A DNA stretch of 64,000 nucleotides from Asticcacaulis excentricus CB 48 (lineage in GTDB: Bacteria; Pseudomonadota; Alphaproteobacteria; Caulobacterales; Caulobacteraceae): NCBI RefSeq assembly GCF_000175215.2, contig NC_014817.1, forward strand, positions 462,501-526,500, written 5' to 3'. Within the stretch, counting starts at the first letter, position 1, and each line of letters starts with the position of its first letter. Of the stretch, positions 38,430 through 47,363 are shown piece by piece. A program made the translations under genes and the position numbers. Under the pieces are notes generated by a model. The model did not search any database. It saw nothing but the letters and a program-made list of their open reading frames with translations, and was not told the origin of the DNA.

Positions 38430-39398
38430 ATGTCACAAACGGGTTTCGACTTGGCCCTCGACATCGTTCGGGTGGCCGAAGAGGCGGCTATTGCCGCGCA
38501 TGGCTGGATCGGCAAGGGGGACGAGAAGGCGGCGGATCAGGCGGCGGTAGACGCTATGCGCTCGGCGCTCAATGCCATCGACATGGACGGCCGTATCGTC
38601 ATCGGCGAAGGCGAGCGTGACGAAGCCCCCATGCTGTTTATCGGTGAGACGGTCGGCACGGGCAAGGGCACGGCAATTGACATCGCGCTTGACCCTCTGG
38701 AAGGCACAACTTTGGCGGCTAAGGCCATGAACAACGCCCTGACCGTGGTGGCATTCGCGCCGCGCGGCGGGCTGTTGCACGCGCCGGACACCTATATGGA
38801 CAAGATCGCTATTGGTCCGGGCTATCCCGACGGCGTGGTCGATCTGGACGCCAGCCCTGAAGACAATGTGCGGGCACTGGCTGCGGCTAAGGGGGTGGAT
38901 GTCTCGGAAATCGTCGCCTGTGTGCTGGATCGCCCCCGCCACGACCGCATCATCGCCTCGCTGCGCAAGGCCGGAGCGCGCGTGCACCTGATCACCGACG
39001 GCGATGTCGCCGGCGTCTTCCACACGGCGCAGCCGGAGACCGGCATCGACATCTATCTGGGGTCGGGCGGGGCGCCGGAAGGCGTGCTGGCGGCAGCGGC
39101 ATTGAAATGCGTCGGCGGTCAGTTTCAGGGCCGTCTGGTCTTCCGCAATGACGATGAGCGCCAGCGGGCGCAGCGTCTGGGCCTGAGCGACTTCGACCGT
39201 AAATACAGCCTGAACGAACTGGTCTCCTCGGACGTCGTCTTTGTGGCGACGGGCGTCACACCCGGTGCGTTGCTCGATGGAGTGCAAAAGGAGATGTCTC
39301 CCGACGGGGAGGTGTTTATCAGCACCGAAAGTCTGGTGATGATTTCACGGACTCAGACTATCCGTAAGCTGTATATGCGTCGCCCCCTCCAATCGTGA
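38430..39398 (+). CDS. glpX: Class II fructose-1,6-bisphosphatase GlpX
   Basis: Dephosphorylates fructose 1,6-bisphosphate in gluconeogenesis; lithium-sensitive-phosphatase fold. The 322-residue product has the metal and phosphate sites GEGERDEAPML and DPLEGTTLAAK. Two in-frame ATGs lie six bases apart; I choose the second (38430), since AGGGA is then seven bases upstream rather than one. Length and motifs leave little doubt. recJ starts six bases after the stop, so the two are probably co-transcribed although functionally unrelated. Confidence 0.95.
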   Translation: MSQTGFDLALDIVRVAEEAAIAAHGWIGKGDEKAADQAAVDAMRSALNAIDMDGRIVIGEGERDEAPMLFIGETVGTGKGTAIDIALDPLEGTTLAAKAMNNALTVVAFAPRGGLLHAPDTYMDKIAIGPGYPDGVVDLDASPEDNVRALAAAKGVDVSEIVACVLDRPRHDRIIASLRKAGARVHLITDGDVAGVFHTAQPETGIDIYLGSGGAPEGVLAAAALKCVGGQFQGRLVFRNDDERQRAQRLGLSDFDRKYSLNELVSSDVVFVATGVTPGALLDGVQKEMSPDGEVFISTESLVMISRTQTIRKLYMRRPLQS

Positions 39399-39404
39399 TG
39401 TCCC

Positions 39405-41273
39405 ATGCCCGATGATCCTGCCCGCCAGAACCTGACCGACCTGCCGCCGTTTCTGGGGGTGGAGACGTCGGTGACGGGCCGTCTGTGGGTGGATCGCCGC
39501 GACAGCCAGCGCGTGGGCGCGCATGAATTGCGTCAGATTACGCAGCAGATCGCGCTCAAAGGCCCGATGGAAGAGGCCTTTGTCGAGCCGGTGGCGCGCT
39601 CGATTGCGGCGCGCGGGGTGACGGCGGCAACGCTCGACGACTATTTGCGACCGACCCTGAAGGCGCTGTTCCCTGATCCGGATGGTTTCATGGACATGCC
39701 GCAGGCGGTGGCGGCCATTCTCGATGCGCTTCAGGCGCGTCAGAAGATCTATGTCTTTGCCGACTATGATGTCGATGGCGCGACGTCTGCGGCGCAACTG
39801 GTGCGCTGGTTCCGCCATATGGGTCACGAACTGAGCGTCTATGTGCCTGACCGGATGCTGGAAGGCTATGGCCCGTCGGAGAAGGCTTTTGACCGATTAA
39901 AAGCCGAAGGGGCCGATCTGGTCATCACGGTCGATTGCGGGGCGTCGGCGCACCGGGCGCTCGACTATGCGGCGCGTATCGGTCTTGAGGTGGTGGTGAT
40001 CGACCATCACATCATGCGCGAAGACCCGCCCAAATGCCGTGCTGTGGTCAATCCTAACCGGCCAGGCTGTACCTCGGCGCAGGGCAATCTGGCAGCGGCC
40101 GGTGTGGTATTCGTGGTGTTGGCGGCGCTTAACCGCGAAGCCGAAACGCGCGGACTGTTTGCCGAGCGGCCTCGGCCTGACCTGACTCAATGGCTTGATC
40201 TGGCGGCCCTGGGGGCTATCTGCGATGTGACGGCGCTGAGCGGGTTCAATCGTGCGCTCGCTTCGCAGGGGCTGAAGGTCATGTCGCGTCTGAACAATCC
40301 GGGCATCCGTGCCCTGATGCAGGTGGCTGGGGGCGAGCCCAAGGACGCGGCTACAGCGCTCGGGGTGTTTCATTCCGGCTTTGTGCTGGGGCCGCGAATC
40401 AATGCCGGCGGGCGTATCGGTCGCGCTGATCTGGGGGTACGACTTTTGTCCACCGACGATGCGGACGAAGCGGCGGCGCTAGCGCAGGAACTGGATGAGT
40501 TGAACAAGACGCGCCGTGACGTCGAGGCCGCCGTGCAGGAACAGGCCTTGGCTCTGGCCGAGACAAAGGGGCTGGTTACGGCCGAAGACCACGTCATTAT
40601 CGTCGCGCACGAAGACTGGCATCCCGGCGTCATTGGTATTGTGGCGGGTCGGCTGCGCGAACGCTGGCACAAGCCGGTCATCGTCATCGGCATCGACCCG
40701 GTTACGGGGATAGGGAAGGGATCGGGCCGATCGCAGGCCGGGATCAATCTGGGGCAGGCGGTGACGGCGGCCTTTGAAAGCGGGCTTTTGCTGTCAGGCG
40801 GCGGTCACGCCATGGCGGCGGGCCTGAGTATTGAGGCCGCGCGCATTCCGGAACTGCGGACTTTTCTCAATTCGCATATCGCCAATGCCACCGTCGAGGC
40901 TGACCGTAAGGACCGGCTGGAAATCGACGCCGCGCTCAGTGCCGGGGCCTGTACGCGGGTCCTACTGGAGTGTTTTGAGATCATGGCCCCCTTCGGTCCG
41001 GGTAATCCGGAGCCGATGTTTGTCCTGCCGGGGATGCGTGTGGGCTATGCCTCGGCGCTGAAAGGCGGGCATGTGCGTTGCGACCTGATTGACGAAGGCG
41101 GCAAGCGTCTGAAAGCCATTGCCTGGCGCGCGCAGGATACGGCGGTGGGCGCGGCCCTGCTCAACCCGGTCGGGGCAATCCACGTGGCGGGGCGACTAAA
41201 ACCCGACGACTATATGGGACGCAAGGGCGTGCAGTTCGAAATCGAGGATATCGCTCATATATTCACAAGTTGA
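39405..41273 (+). CDS. recJ: Single-stranded-DNA-specific exonuclease RecJ
   Basis: 5'-3' exonuclease of recombination and mismatch repair, DHH superfamily. The 622-residue product has motif I ADYDVDGATSAAQ (Asp120, Asp122, Asp124), motif III VVVIDHHI (Asp200, His201, His202), the DHHA1 domain with GGRIGRADLG and SGGGHAMAAG, and a C-terminal OB fold. The length is a little above the E. coli enzyme. Two tRNA-Glu genes follow 68 bases later. Confidence 0.96.
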   Translation: MPDDPARQNLTDLPPFLGVETSVTGRLWVDRRDSQRVGAHELRQITQQIALKGPMEEAFVEPVARSIAARGVTAATLDDYLRPTLKALFPDPDGFMDMPQAVAAILDALQARQKIYVFADYDVDGATSAAQLVRWFRHMGHELSVYVPDRMLEGYGPSEKAFDRLKAEGADLVITVDCGASAHRALDYAARIGLEVVVIDHHIMREDPPKCRAVVNPNRPGCTSAQGNLAAAGVVFVVLAALNREAETRGLFAERPRPDLTQWLDLAALGAICDVTALSGFNRALASQGLKVMSRLNNPGIRALMQVAGGEPKDAATALGVFHSGFVLGPRINAGGRIGRADLGVRLLSTDDADEAAALAQELDELNKTRRDVEAAVQEQALALAETKGLVTAEDHVIIVAHEDWHPGVIGIVAGRLRERWHKPVIVIGIDPVTGIGKGSGRSQAGINLGQAVTAAFESGLLLSGGGHAMAAGLSIEAARIPELRTFLNSHIANATVEADRKDRLEIDAALSAGACTRVLLECFEIMAPFGPGNPEPMFVLPGMRVGYASALKGGHVRCDLIDEGGKRLKAIAWRAQDTAVGAALLNPVGAIHVAGRLKPDDYMGRKGVQFEIEDIAHIFTS

Positions 41274-41341
41274 AGCGATATTGCCGAAAATAGCGCTTGC
41301 AACGAACAATCCGTGACGCTATCAAGCGCACCTCTTGACGC

Positions 41342-41416
41342 GGTCCCTTCGTCTATCGGTTAGGACGTCAGGTTTTCAACCTGAAAAGAGGGGTTCGACT
41401 CCCCTAGGGACTGCCA
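41342..41416 (+). tRNA. tRNA-Glu (TTC), copy 1
   Basis: 75 bases. Acceptor GGTCCCT / AGGGACT (G-T first pair), anticodon loop TTTTCAA reading TTC, T-arm GGGGTTCGACTCCCC, discriminator G and encoded CCA. Identical to the next copy. Confidence 0.97.
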
Positions 41417-41442
41417 GTCAGGACATATTAATACGGACACGC

Positions 41443-41517
41443 GGTCCCTTCGTCTATCGGTTAGGACGTCAGGTTTTCAACCTGAAAAGAGGGGTTCGAC
41501 TCCCCTAGGGACTGCCA
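41443..41517 (+). tRNA. tRNA-Glu (TTC), copy 2
   Basis: Same 75-base sequence as copy 1, 26 bases downstream, so the pair is probably one transcript. Together with the tRNA-Asp pair, this makes two exact tRNA duplications in the window. Confidence 0.97.
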
Positions 41518-41765
41518 CCGTAGCCTCCTTCCTCACAATTTTTATGCACTTCTGATTTTTTATACGTAGTGTGCGAACCTGTGTCAAAAACGACATATAT
41601 TGCGTCAAGGCTACGCCACGCGACATAATTACCGCTTTTTTACTCGCTTTAAGCGATATTTTCGCATATCGTCTCGAAAAAGAGAGGGGCAGGGGTGCTG
41701 CCCATTTAAAAATATCCATGTTATAGTGCTCGCGCAGTAGATTATTTGTGGGCTTGGTGAGGAAT

Positions 41766-42326
41766 ATGAGTTTGTACGATTACGCAAAGAGCAGCGAGGC
41801 GGAAGACGTAAAGGCTATTTCCGGTCGCGTGAAGTGGTTCGATGCCGGCAAGGGTTACGGCTTCATCGTGCCTCAATCCCCCGAATTGACCGGTATGCGC
41901 GACGTACTGCTGCATGTGTCCGCACTGCGTGATATGGGGCGTGATCTGGCGCATGAAGGTGCCGCCATTGAGTGCAAGATCGCCAAACGCGCCAAGGGCT
42001 GGCAGGTTATTCAAATCACCGCACTCGAAGAGAGCGGCAGCGGCCCCGTGCGTGAAGCGCGTGATCCGGCGGCTGTGCGGTCGACGCATAACGTGCAGGC
42101 AACCATTGGTGATCTCGAAGCGGCGACCATCAAATGGTTCAACCGCACTAAGGGGTATGGCTTCGTAGTGCGTGGCAATGATCCGACGGACATCTTCATT
42201 CATATCGAAACCCTTCGTCGCTTTGGTCTTGAGGATATTCAGCAGGGCGATACCCTGATGGTGCGCTTTGGCGAAGGTCCCAAGGGGTTGGTTGTGACCG
42301 AGGTGCAGCCCAAGGCGTTGGCTTGA
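41766..42326 (+). CDS. Double cold-shock-domain protein
   Basis: Predicted RNA/ssDNA-binding protein, 186 residues, with two cold-shock domains in tandem. Domain 1 (about 22-88) has the RNP1-like GRVKWFDAGKGYGFIVP and domain 2 (about 121-183) has ATIKWFNRTKGYGFVVR with RNP2-like DIFIHIETL. RNP2 of domain 1 reads DVLLHVSAL. Double-CSD proteins are typical of Caulobacter and relatives (CspC/CspD type), where they act in stationary phase as well as cold. The ATG at 41766 follows GAGG closely (three-base spacing). The 248 bases upstream include AT-rich stretches but no clear promoter. A terminator follows. Confidence 0.94.
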   Translation: MSLYDYAKSSEAEDVKAISGRVKWFDAGKGYGFIVPQSPELTGMRDVLLHVSALRDMGRDLAHEGAAIECKIAKRAKGWQVIQITALEESGSGPVREARDPAAVRSTHNVQATIGDLEAATIKWFNRTKGYGFVVRGNDPTDIFIHIETLRRFGLEDIQQGDTLMVRFGEGPKGLVVTEVQPKALA

Positions 42327-42370
42327 GCTGAAAACGGCCTTGAAACGGCCATTGAATTTAGCGAATTTCC

Positions 42371-42400
42371 AACGGAGGTGAGGTTTCGCCTCCGTTTTTC
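42371..42400 (+). terminator. Terminator after the double cold-shock gene
   Basis: AACGGAGG (42371-42378) pairs with CCTCCGTT (42389-42396), 10-base loop, then TTTTTCTTT. It lies 45 bases past the stop. Confidence 0.85.
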
Positions 42401-42416
42401 TTTGCGGGTGTGAACG

Positions 42417-43259
42417 GTGACGTCTGTGTTCAAAGCCTTTCGGTGGTCTCTGGTACTTATGGCGGCGCCGCTGTCGCCTGTCTTACCCACCCACGCCCAG
42501 ACCACTGCGACGACGACTGCCGCAACGGAGGAGGTGGCGCACTACACCTACCGCGTCGTGAAGGTCTATCCGCACGATCCTCAGGCCTTTACGCAAGGCC
42601 TGTTTATTCAGAATGGCCGTTTGTTTGAAAGCACAGGCATGGCGGGGGCCTCATCGCTGCGCGAGGTTGATCTGACCACCGGCGAGGTCAAACGCAAACA
42701 CGATATTGCACGGCCCTATTTTGCCGAAGGCGTGGCGCCGTGGGGTAATGCCATTATCGGGCTGACCTGGAGACACGGCAAGGCCTTCGTCTGGGACCGC
42801 GACAGTTTCGTCCCAAAGGGGGAGTTTGCTTATACGGGCGAGGGCTGGGGCCTGACCGGTGACGGCACGCATCTGATTCTCAGCGATGGCAGCGACCGTT
42901 TGCGCTTTCTCGACCCGCAGACCTTCAAGGTGGTCGGCGAAGTCCCGGTGACCTTGCGCGGCGAGCCCATAGAGATGCTCAATGAGTTGGAATATATCGG
43001 CGGGCAGGTCTACGCCAATGTCTGGCAAACCGACTACATTGTCCGCATCGACCCGAAGAACGGCAAGATCAATGGCATAGTGGATTTGAAAGGTCTGATG
43101 GCCTATGGCCCGGCCATTACGCAGCGCATCGACGTTCTGAATGGCATTGCCTTTAATCCGGAAACGAAGCACCTGCTGGTCACCGGAAAATATTGGCCGG
43201 CCCTGTTTGAGATCGAACTGATCGACAAGGCGACGGGCAAACCCTATGAGTTCCGATAA
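42417..43259 (+). CDS. Exported glutaminyl-peptide cyclotransferase (bacterial/plant type)
   Basis: Converts N-terminal Gln of peptides to pyroglutamate; beta-propeller family Glu_cyclase_2. 280 residues with a signal peptide (cleavage near THA-QTT, about residue 27) and the family features: KVYPHDPQAFTQGL at the mature N-terminus, then repeated propeller strands (GEGWGLTGDGTHLILSDGSD, LNELEYIGGQVYANVWQTDY and VLNGIAFNPETKHLLVTGKYW). It starts with GTG at 42417. The following gene overlaps or abuts the end. Substrates are unknown. Confidence 0.9.
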   Translation: MTSVFKAFRWSLVLMAAPLSPVLPTHAQTTATTTAATEEVAHYTYRVVKVYPHDPQAFTQGLFIQNGRLFESTGMAGASSLREVDLTTGEVKRKHDIARPYFAEGVAPWGNAIIGLTWRHGKAFVWDRDSFVPKGEFAYTGEGWGLTGDGTHLILSDGSDRLRFLDPQTFKVVGEVPVTLRGEPIEMLNELEYIGGQVYANVWQTDYIVRIDPKNGKINGIVDLKGLMAYGPAITQRIDVLNGIAFNPETKHLLVTGKYWPALFEIELIDKATGKPYEFR

Positions 43260-43263
43260 CCCT

Positions 43264-43725
43264 ATGATCAAGCACGCAAAATGGCTACCGCTCTTTCTGC
43301 TTCTGGCGGCCTGCCAGCCGAAACCGCCGGAGCGCGAGGCACTTCAGGTTCTGTCCGCGGGGACTAGTCACGCCTTTCAGGTCGAAATCGCCGATGACGA
43401 ACAGGAACGCGAAACCGGCCTGATGAACCGCGACAACCTGCCGACCGGGCAGGGGATGCTGTTCCTGTTTCCGGATGCGCGCGAACGCGCCTTCTGGATG
43501 AAGAATACGCATATACCGCTTGATATTATTTATATTTCCAAGTCAGGCGAAGTGATTTCCATTCAGAAAAACACGATGCCAATGAACGAAACGCCGCTGC
43601 ATTCGTTTGGCCCGGCCGCGGCGGTTCTGGAAATCAATGGCGGTAAGGCTGATGTTTTGGGCATCAAGCCGGGCGACCGCATTACGCATCGCTTCTTTGA
43701 AGGCAAGGGGCCGATGCCGCAATAG
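43264..43725 (+). CDS. DUF192 family lipoprotein
   Basis: 153 residues. MIKHAKWLPLFLLLAAC gives a lipoprotein signal with lipobox LAAC, followed by a DUF192 domain: the conserved ERETGLMNRDNLPTGQGMLFLFP and FWMKNTHIPLDIIYI are clear. The domain's function is unknown. I prefer the ATG at 43264, since the product then begins with a compact signal peptide; an ATG at 43246 would overlap the previous gene and add six polar residues. Confidence 0.9.
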   Translation: MIKHAKWLPLFLLLAACQPKPPEREALQVLSAGTSHAFQVEIADDEQERETGLMNRDNLPTGQGMLFLFPDARERAFWMKNTHIPLDIIYISKSGEVISIQKNTMPMNETPLHSFGPAAAVLEINGGKADVLGIKPGDRITHRFFEGKGPMPQ

Positions 43726-43812
43726 ACGCTTGTTCTGTGGGTGGTGTGTAAAACGGCTTGCGGAACCGGCTTTGAAGTGGCATGTAGCGCGCCTTGCCTG
43801 TGGGCAGGGTGT

Positions 43813-43935
<123 letters not shown>

Positions 43936-44172
43936 CATCCGCAGCAAGGGTGCGAACCGATAAGAGGTTCACCGCGCTCAAAGAGCGAAGCGATAGCGCA
44001 CTGAAAATGCCCAAGTGATGATTATTGAGCCGGAAGCACAGTAATCACACGCAGACGCGGCGGAGCGAAGCGGAGCCACATCGACCCGAAAGGGCGATGG
44101 ACGCCGAAGGCGCCCGAGAGGTAAGCCGCGTTAAAACGCGGCGCATCAATCCTCTCGCCTGACTCGGACGAA
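43936..44172. other. Hairpin-dense non-coding module behind tRNA-Pro
   Basis: About 220 bases with no gene but a chain of short perfect hairpins: CGCA..TGCG (43940-43954), GAACC..GGTTC (43954-43970), CGCTC AAA GAGCG (43975-43987), CATCGaCCC GAAA GGGCGATG (44079-44099, a GNRA loop), CGCC GAA GGCG near 44103, and CGAGAGG..CCTCTCG (44115-44157) enclosing GCCGCG..CGCGGC. It ends with AATCCTCTCGCC (44148-44159), an exact 12-base copy of the tRNA-Pro T-arm/acceptor junction (43871-43882). It may be a structured RNA or a decayed insertion. Confidence 0.6.
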
Positions 44173-44244
44173 ATGCCCTGTCTCAATTTCCACGATACAT
44201 CCGCGGCGATTCTGCGTTATCCTGTAACCAATGGGAGGGATGCC

Positions 44245-44967
44245 ATGAACGGAAAGCGTGGGCTACTACTAGTCACCGTTCTTGTTGCTCTTTGCGGCTT
44301 ACTTTGGACCCTGAAGCCGTGGGAGTCGGGTGCGGCAGACCTTCAACAGGTACGAAAAGAGCGCTTGAGCCATATCCGTGCAGCCTTGACTCGCAACGAC
44401 CTGCAACTGGGCCAGCCCATACTCATCCGCATTTTCAAGGAAACGGATGAACTGGAGCTTTGGGTCAAGTCGGGGGGCAAATACCGACTCTACAAAACCT
44501 TTCGTATCTGTAGCTGGTCCGGTTCCCTCGGCCCCAAGAAGAAAGAAGGGGATGGGCAGTCACCCGAAGGCTTTTACACGGTTTCGCGTGGGCAGATGAA
44601 ACCCGATAGTCAATATCATCTGGCCTTTAACCTCGGCTATCCGAATGCCTTTGATCGTGCAAATGGTCGAATAGGCAGCTATCTGATGGTCCACGGCAAA
44701 TGTGCCTCAATCGGCTGTTATGCCATGACCGATAAAGGGATTGAGGAAATCTGGTTGATAGCTGATGAGGCCTTGAAGGGAGGGCAGACCGCGTTTCAGG
44801 TGCACGTCTATCCGTTTCGCATGACCGACGCCCATATTAAGCGCCATGTGGGTTCGCCGTGGTTGGGCTTCTGGACGGACCTGAAAGCGGGTTATGACCG
44901 GTTTGAGCAAAACCATTCCGATCTGAATGTTACGGTCGTCAATAAGAGATACAGGGTCACCCCATGA
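44245..44967 (+). CDS. L,D-transpeptidase (YkuD) family protein, YafK/DpaA-like
   Basis: Periplasmic or membrane-anchored peptidoglycan-acting enzyme. 240 residues: an N-terminal signal anchor (about residues 5-22), a short linker and a YkuD catalytic domain with the signature HGKCASIGCYAM (catalytic His150, Cys158) preceded by SPEGFYTV. In E. coli the related DpaA (YafK) releases Braun lipoprotein from peptidoglycan. Whether this one forms or breaks links cannot be told. The start at 44245 is decided by GGGAGGG just upstream; an in-frame start at 44173 would put 24 polar residues ahead of the signal. It overlaps the next gene by four bases. Confidence 0.9.
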   Translation: MNGKRGLLLVTVLVALCGLLWTLKPWESGAADLQQVRKERLSHIRAALTRNDLQLGQPILIRIFKETDELELWVKSGGKYRLYKTFRICSWSGSLGPKKKEGDGQSPEGFYTVSRGQMKPDSQYHLAFNLGYPNAFDRANGRIGSYLMVHGKCASIGCYAMTDKGIEEIWLIADEALKGGQTAFQVHVYPFRMTDAHIKRHVGSPWLGFWTDLKAGYDRFEQNHSDLNVTVVNKRYRVTP

Positions 44968-45347
44968 ACCGCGTCATTCTTAGCGCTACAGGTCTCGCTG
45001 CGCTTCTGTTACTCACCGCCGGTGTGCCGTTACGTGGGCCGCTGACCGATCCGGAGTGGGTGGTTTGGGGGGCAGGGGTGGCGGCTTTTGTGGTCGTGAT
45101 GCTGGGGTTACTGGCTGTGTTAAGGCGGGGCCCATTGCACGCGCTGGTGCATCTGATGGTCGTGGTCCTGCTGACCATCGCCGCAGGTTGGATGATTCAG
45201 CACGCGCAAAAGGCGGTCGTTGATCGCCTGGTCATCTGCCTTTTGGGCCTCGGTGTGCTGATCGTGTGGACGCTATGGGCCGCCAGCGGTTTCGCTGTGG
45301 GCAAGCGACCGCCAAATTCCGACGACGACAGCTTCCTGCCGCTCTAA
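44964..45347 (+). CDS. Polytopic small membrane protein, unknown
   Basis: 127 residues with four hydrophobic segments (about 5-23, 33-53, 60-79, 88-108) and a polar acidic C-terminus (PPNSDDDSFLPL). It starts on the stop of the L,D-transpeptidase-type gene (ATGA), suggesting coupled translation and a shared envelope role, but I recognise no family. Its stop overlaps the stop of the convergent gene on the other strand by four bases. Confidence 0.75.
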   Translation: MNRVILSATGLAALLLLTAGVPLRGPLTDPEWVVWGAGVAAFVVVMLGLLAVLRRGPLHALVHLMVVVLLTIAAGWMIQHAQKAVVDRLVICLLGLGVLIVWTLWAASGFAVGKRPPNSDDDSFLPL

Positions 45348-45577
45348 CGCTTCCGGCCTTTGTAGTTTTCCGACCAGCTTATGATCGGTAGCACGGGAAT
45401 CCCCCACAATATGCCGGACAGGCCGTAATACAGCAGGTGCACCAGATCGTTGTCGGGCAACCTCTCGCCGATGCTGGAAACGATCACCACATAGATAGCC
45501 AGAAACACCACAATGCCGATGCACGCGATCACACGGCGCACCGGCAGGCTGAGACCCTTTGTCGCATCTATGCTCAT
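45344..45577 (-). CDS. DUF2842-like small membrane protein
   Basis: 77 residues with two helices (about 17-36 and 47-65). The C-terminal helix contains LLYYGLSGILWGIPVLPIISW, which resembles the DUF2842 family of alphaproteobacteria; the assignment is from memory of the pattern. It ends in a basic tail (YKGRKR). The 3' end overlaps the convergent gene by four bases. The next minus-strand gene upstream ends 13 bases before its start, so the two form a small unit. Confidence 0.7.
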   Translation of the reverse strand: MSIDATKGLSLPVRRVIACIGIVVFLAIYVVIVSSIGERLPDNDLVHLLYYGLSGILWGIPVLPIISWSENYKGRKR

Positions 45578-45590
45578 CGGTATACCCGCT

Positions 45591-45860
45591 TCATTTTTTG
45601 ACGTTTACTTTTTCGATGGCGCGGGTGAGGTGAAACAGCACCAGAAGGCTGGCCGAACCCGCACCGGCCGCCCTGAGTGTTGTGTAGAAGCGATCCGGAT
45701 AAATATCGAGAATATGGATGAAAAACGTCATCAGGATCGCCCCGAAAATGCCCACAAACATATTGATGATGGCGCTGTAGCGGCTCTTGGTCAGGTTGTT
45801 GGCGATCCAACCGACGATGAACCCCGTCATACCGGCCAGAATCCAGTCCTGAACACCCAT
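45591..45860 (-). CDS. Small membrane protein resembling the GlsB/YeaQ/YmgE family
   Basis: 89 residues, three hydrophobic stretches. The N-terminus (WILAGMTGFIVGWIANNLTK) and the FVGIFGAILMTFFI segment follow the pattern of transglycosylase-associated GlsB proteins, whose function is unclear. The C-terminus is basic (EKVNVKK). AAGG lies upstream of the ATG on the minus strand. The gene is divergent from ctaA, with 161 bases between them. Confidence 0.7.
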   Translation of the reverse strand: MGVQDWILAGMTGFIVGWIANNLTKSRYSAIINMFVGIFGAILMTFFIHILDIYPDRFYTTLRAAGAGSASLLVLFHLTRAIEKVNVKK

Positions 45861-46021
45861 TTGTGGAACCTTTCACATTTTTCCGTCGCGCATCGCTTGA
45901 ATTTCACCCCTCCCTGTGGGCAAATCAAAACGGACGGCCAATGCCTATTACAGGTTATTTCGCCGCAGTTGAACAGGTCCGCCCGACGGAACCCAACAAT
46001 TATTTTCAGTGAGGCGTAACG

Positions 46022-47071
46022 GTGAGGCTTCCGCTCAAATCTCCTTCCGTGGCTATCTGGCTCTCTATAGTGGCCGCTATGGTCGTGCTGATCGTTATGG
46101 TCGGGGGCGCCACGCGCCTGACCGGCTCCGGTCTGTCGATCACCGAATGGAAGCCTATCCACGGTGTGGTGCCGCCGCTGAATGACGCCCAATGGGCCGA
46201 AGAGTTCACCAAGTACCAGCAGATACCGCAGTACAAGCAGGTGAATGCGAACATGTCGGTAGAGCAGTTCAAATTCATCTTCTGGTGGGAATGGGGCCAT
46301 CGCCTGCTGGGTCGCCTGATCGGTGCCGCGGTCCTGATCCCCTTTATTGTCTTCCTGTTCACGCAGGCCATCCCGCAGCGCCTGATCTGGCGCTGTGCCC
46401 TACTCGTCGGGCTGGTCGGCGTGCAGGGAACGATCGGCTGGTGGATGGTGCATTCGGGTCTGGCCAACCGTATCGACGTTGCCCCCGAACGCCTGATGAC
46501 ACACCTCAGTCTGGCCCTGGTCATCATGATCTTTGCCATATGGACGGCCAACGAAGCCTTACACGGCCAATCGCGCGGGCATGGCGCGCCCGGTGGTTGG
46601 GTGGCCGCCGTCGCGGGTCTGTTTGGCTTGACCTTCCTGCAATCCATGCTGGGTGCGCTGGTCGCCGGTAACGATGCCGGGCTCGTTTATAATGACTGGC
46701 CACTGATGGGCGGGCGTATCGTGCCCCTCGTCGATTATTCCAAAGGCCTGTGGCACGTCTTCGTCCACGATCAGGGCATGGTGCAGGTCCTGCACCGCTT
46801 CAATGCCTACCTTCTTCTGATCTACGCAACGGCTCTGGTCTTGTGGCTATGGCGGCGCTGTCTCGATGACGGCATGCGCCTGATCGCCGCCGCCTTCGGT
46901 GTACTGGTGTGGTGTCAGGCTGCTCTCGGCGTTGCAACCCTGTGGACCAATGTGCACATCGCCTTTGGCCTGCTGCACCAGTTGGGGGCTGTCCTGCTGC
47001 TCATTCTGGCCACCCTGCTACTGTGGAAGGTCGCCCGCGCTGATCGCGACTTCCGCCGCCGGAATTTTTAA
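46022..47071 (+). CDS. ctaA: Heme A synthase CtaA (COX15 type)
   Basis: Inner-membrane monooxygenase that turns heme O into heme A for aa3-type cytochrome oxidase. 349 residues with about eight helices, and family motifs GGATRLTGSGLSITEWKP, EFKFIFWWEWGHRLLGR (with His ligand), VHSGL and HRFNAYLL; a late LLHQLGA gives another heme-ligand His. It is of type 2 as in alphaproteobacteria and mitochondria. It starts with GTG at 46022, with GAGG seven bases upstream. Oxidase structural genes are not in the window. Confidence 0.95.
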   Translation: MRLPLKSPSVAIWLSIVAAMVVLIVMVGGATRLTGSGLSITEWKPIHGVVPPLNDAQWAEEFTKYQQIPQYKQVNANMSVEQFKFIFWWEWGHRLLGRLIGAAVLIPFIVFLFTQAIPQRLIWRCALLVGLVGVQGTIGWWMVHSGLANRIDVAPERLMTHLSLALVIMIFAIWTANEALHGQSRGHGAPGGWVAAVAGLFGLTFLQSMLGALVAGNDAGLVYNDWPLMGGRIVPLVDYSKGLWHVFVHDQGMVQVLHRFNAYLLLIYATALVLWLWRRCLDDGMRLIAAAFGVLVWCQAALGVATLWTNVHIAFGLLHQLGAVLLLILATLLLWKVARADRDFRRRNF

Positions 47072-47164
47072 ACGTGCCTCCTCCCTGTGCCGCAGGCATG
47101 GGGAGGTGGATTTTTGCCTGAAAGGCAAAAAGACGGAGGGGGCGGCGAAGCCGAAAGGAAAGAC

Positions 47165-47190
47165 GCAGGGGCCATAGGCCCCTGCACCCC
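47165..47190 (+). repeat. Stem-loop of the ACCCC family (ctaA side)
   Basis: GCAGGGGCC / GGCCCCTGC (47165-47173 with 47177-47185), loop ATA, then ACCCC. It differs by one loop base from 35430-35455 and shares the preceding AGAC. It is read in the same direction as ctaA. Confidence 0.75.
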
Positions 47191-47311
47191 ATAACAAATC
47201 CGCGCTCAAATCAAAGATATAGAGCACGTGACGGACGGATTTTTTGGGGGCGAAGCCCCCCATTTAATTTTGCAAATAAACCCAGGTCGTGCCGCTTGAG
47301 CGCCCCGTTAT

Positions 47312-47335
47312 GGGGTGTGGGGCCTGTGGCCCCAC
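47312..47335 (-). repeat. Post-stop stem-loop of the ACCCC family (PhoX-like side)
   Basis: GTGGGGCC / GGCCCCAC (47317-47324 with 47328-47335), loop TGT, preceded by GGGGT; read on the minus strand it is hairpin then ACCCC. It lies 28 bases past the stop of the minus-strand gene. It differs from 35748-35771 by one loop base. Confidence 0.75.
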
Positions 47336-47363
47336 GGTCGTTCTTAGCCCTTACCCTGAGAAC

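Larger units (their letters stand above)
47072..47363. other. Repeat-bearing convergent intergenic region, ctaA/PhoX-like
   Basis: 292 bases without a gene. From left: an inverted repeat CCTCC..GGGAGG (about 47080-47107), a perfect 9-bp hairpin TTTTTGCCT / AGGCAAAAA (47111-47131), a GGCGGCGAAGCC hairpin, the stem-loop at 47165-47190, a GGGGGCGAAGCCCCC hairpin near 47246 and the opposite-facing stem-loop at 47312-47335. The design mirrors the rnj/phaC gap. Confidence 0.7.

Noticed and set aside
43936..44172. Known riboswitch or small-RNA family behind tRNA-Pro
   Set aside because: The hairpins do not match any riboswitch, 6S, SRP or tmRNA layout I know, so no family name is given.
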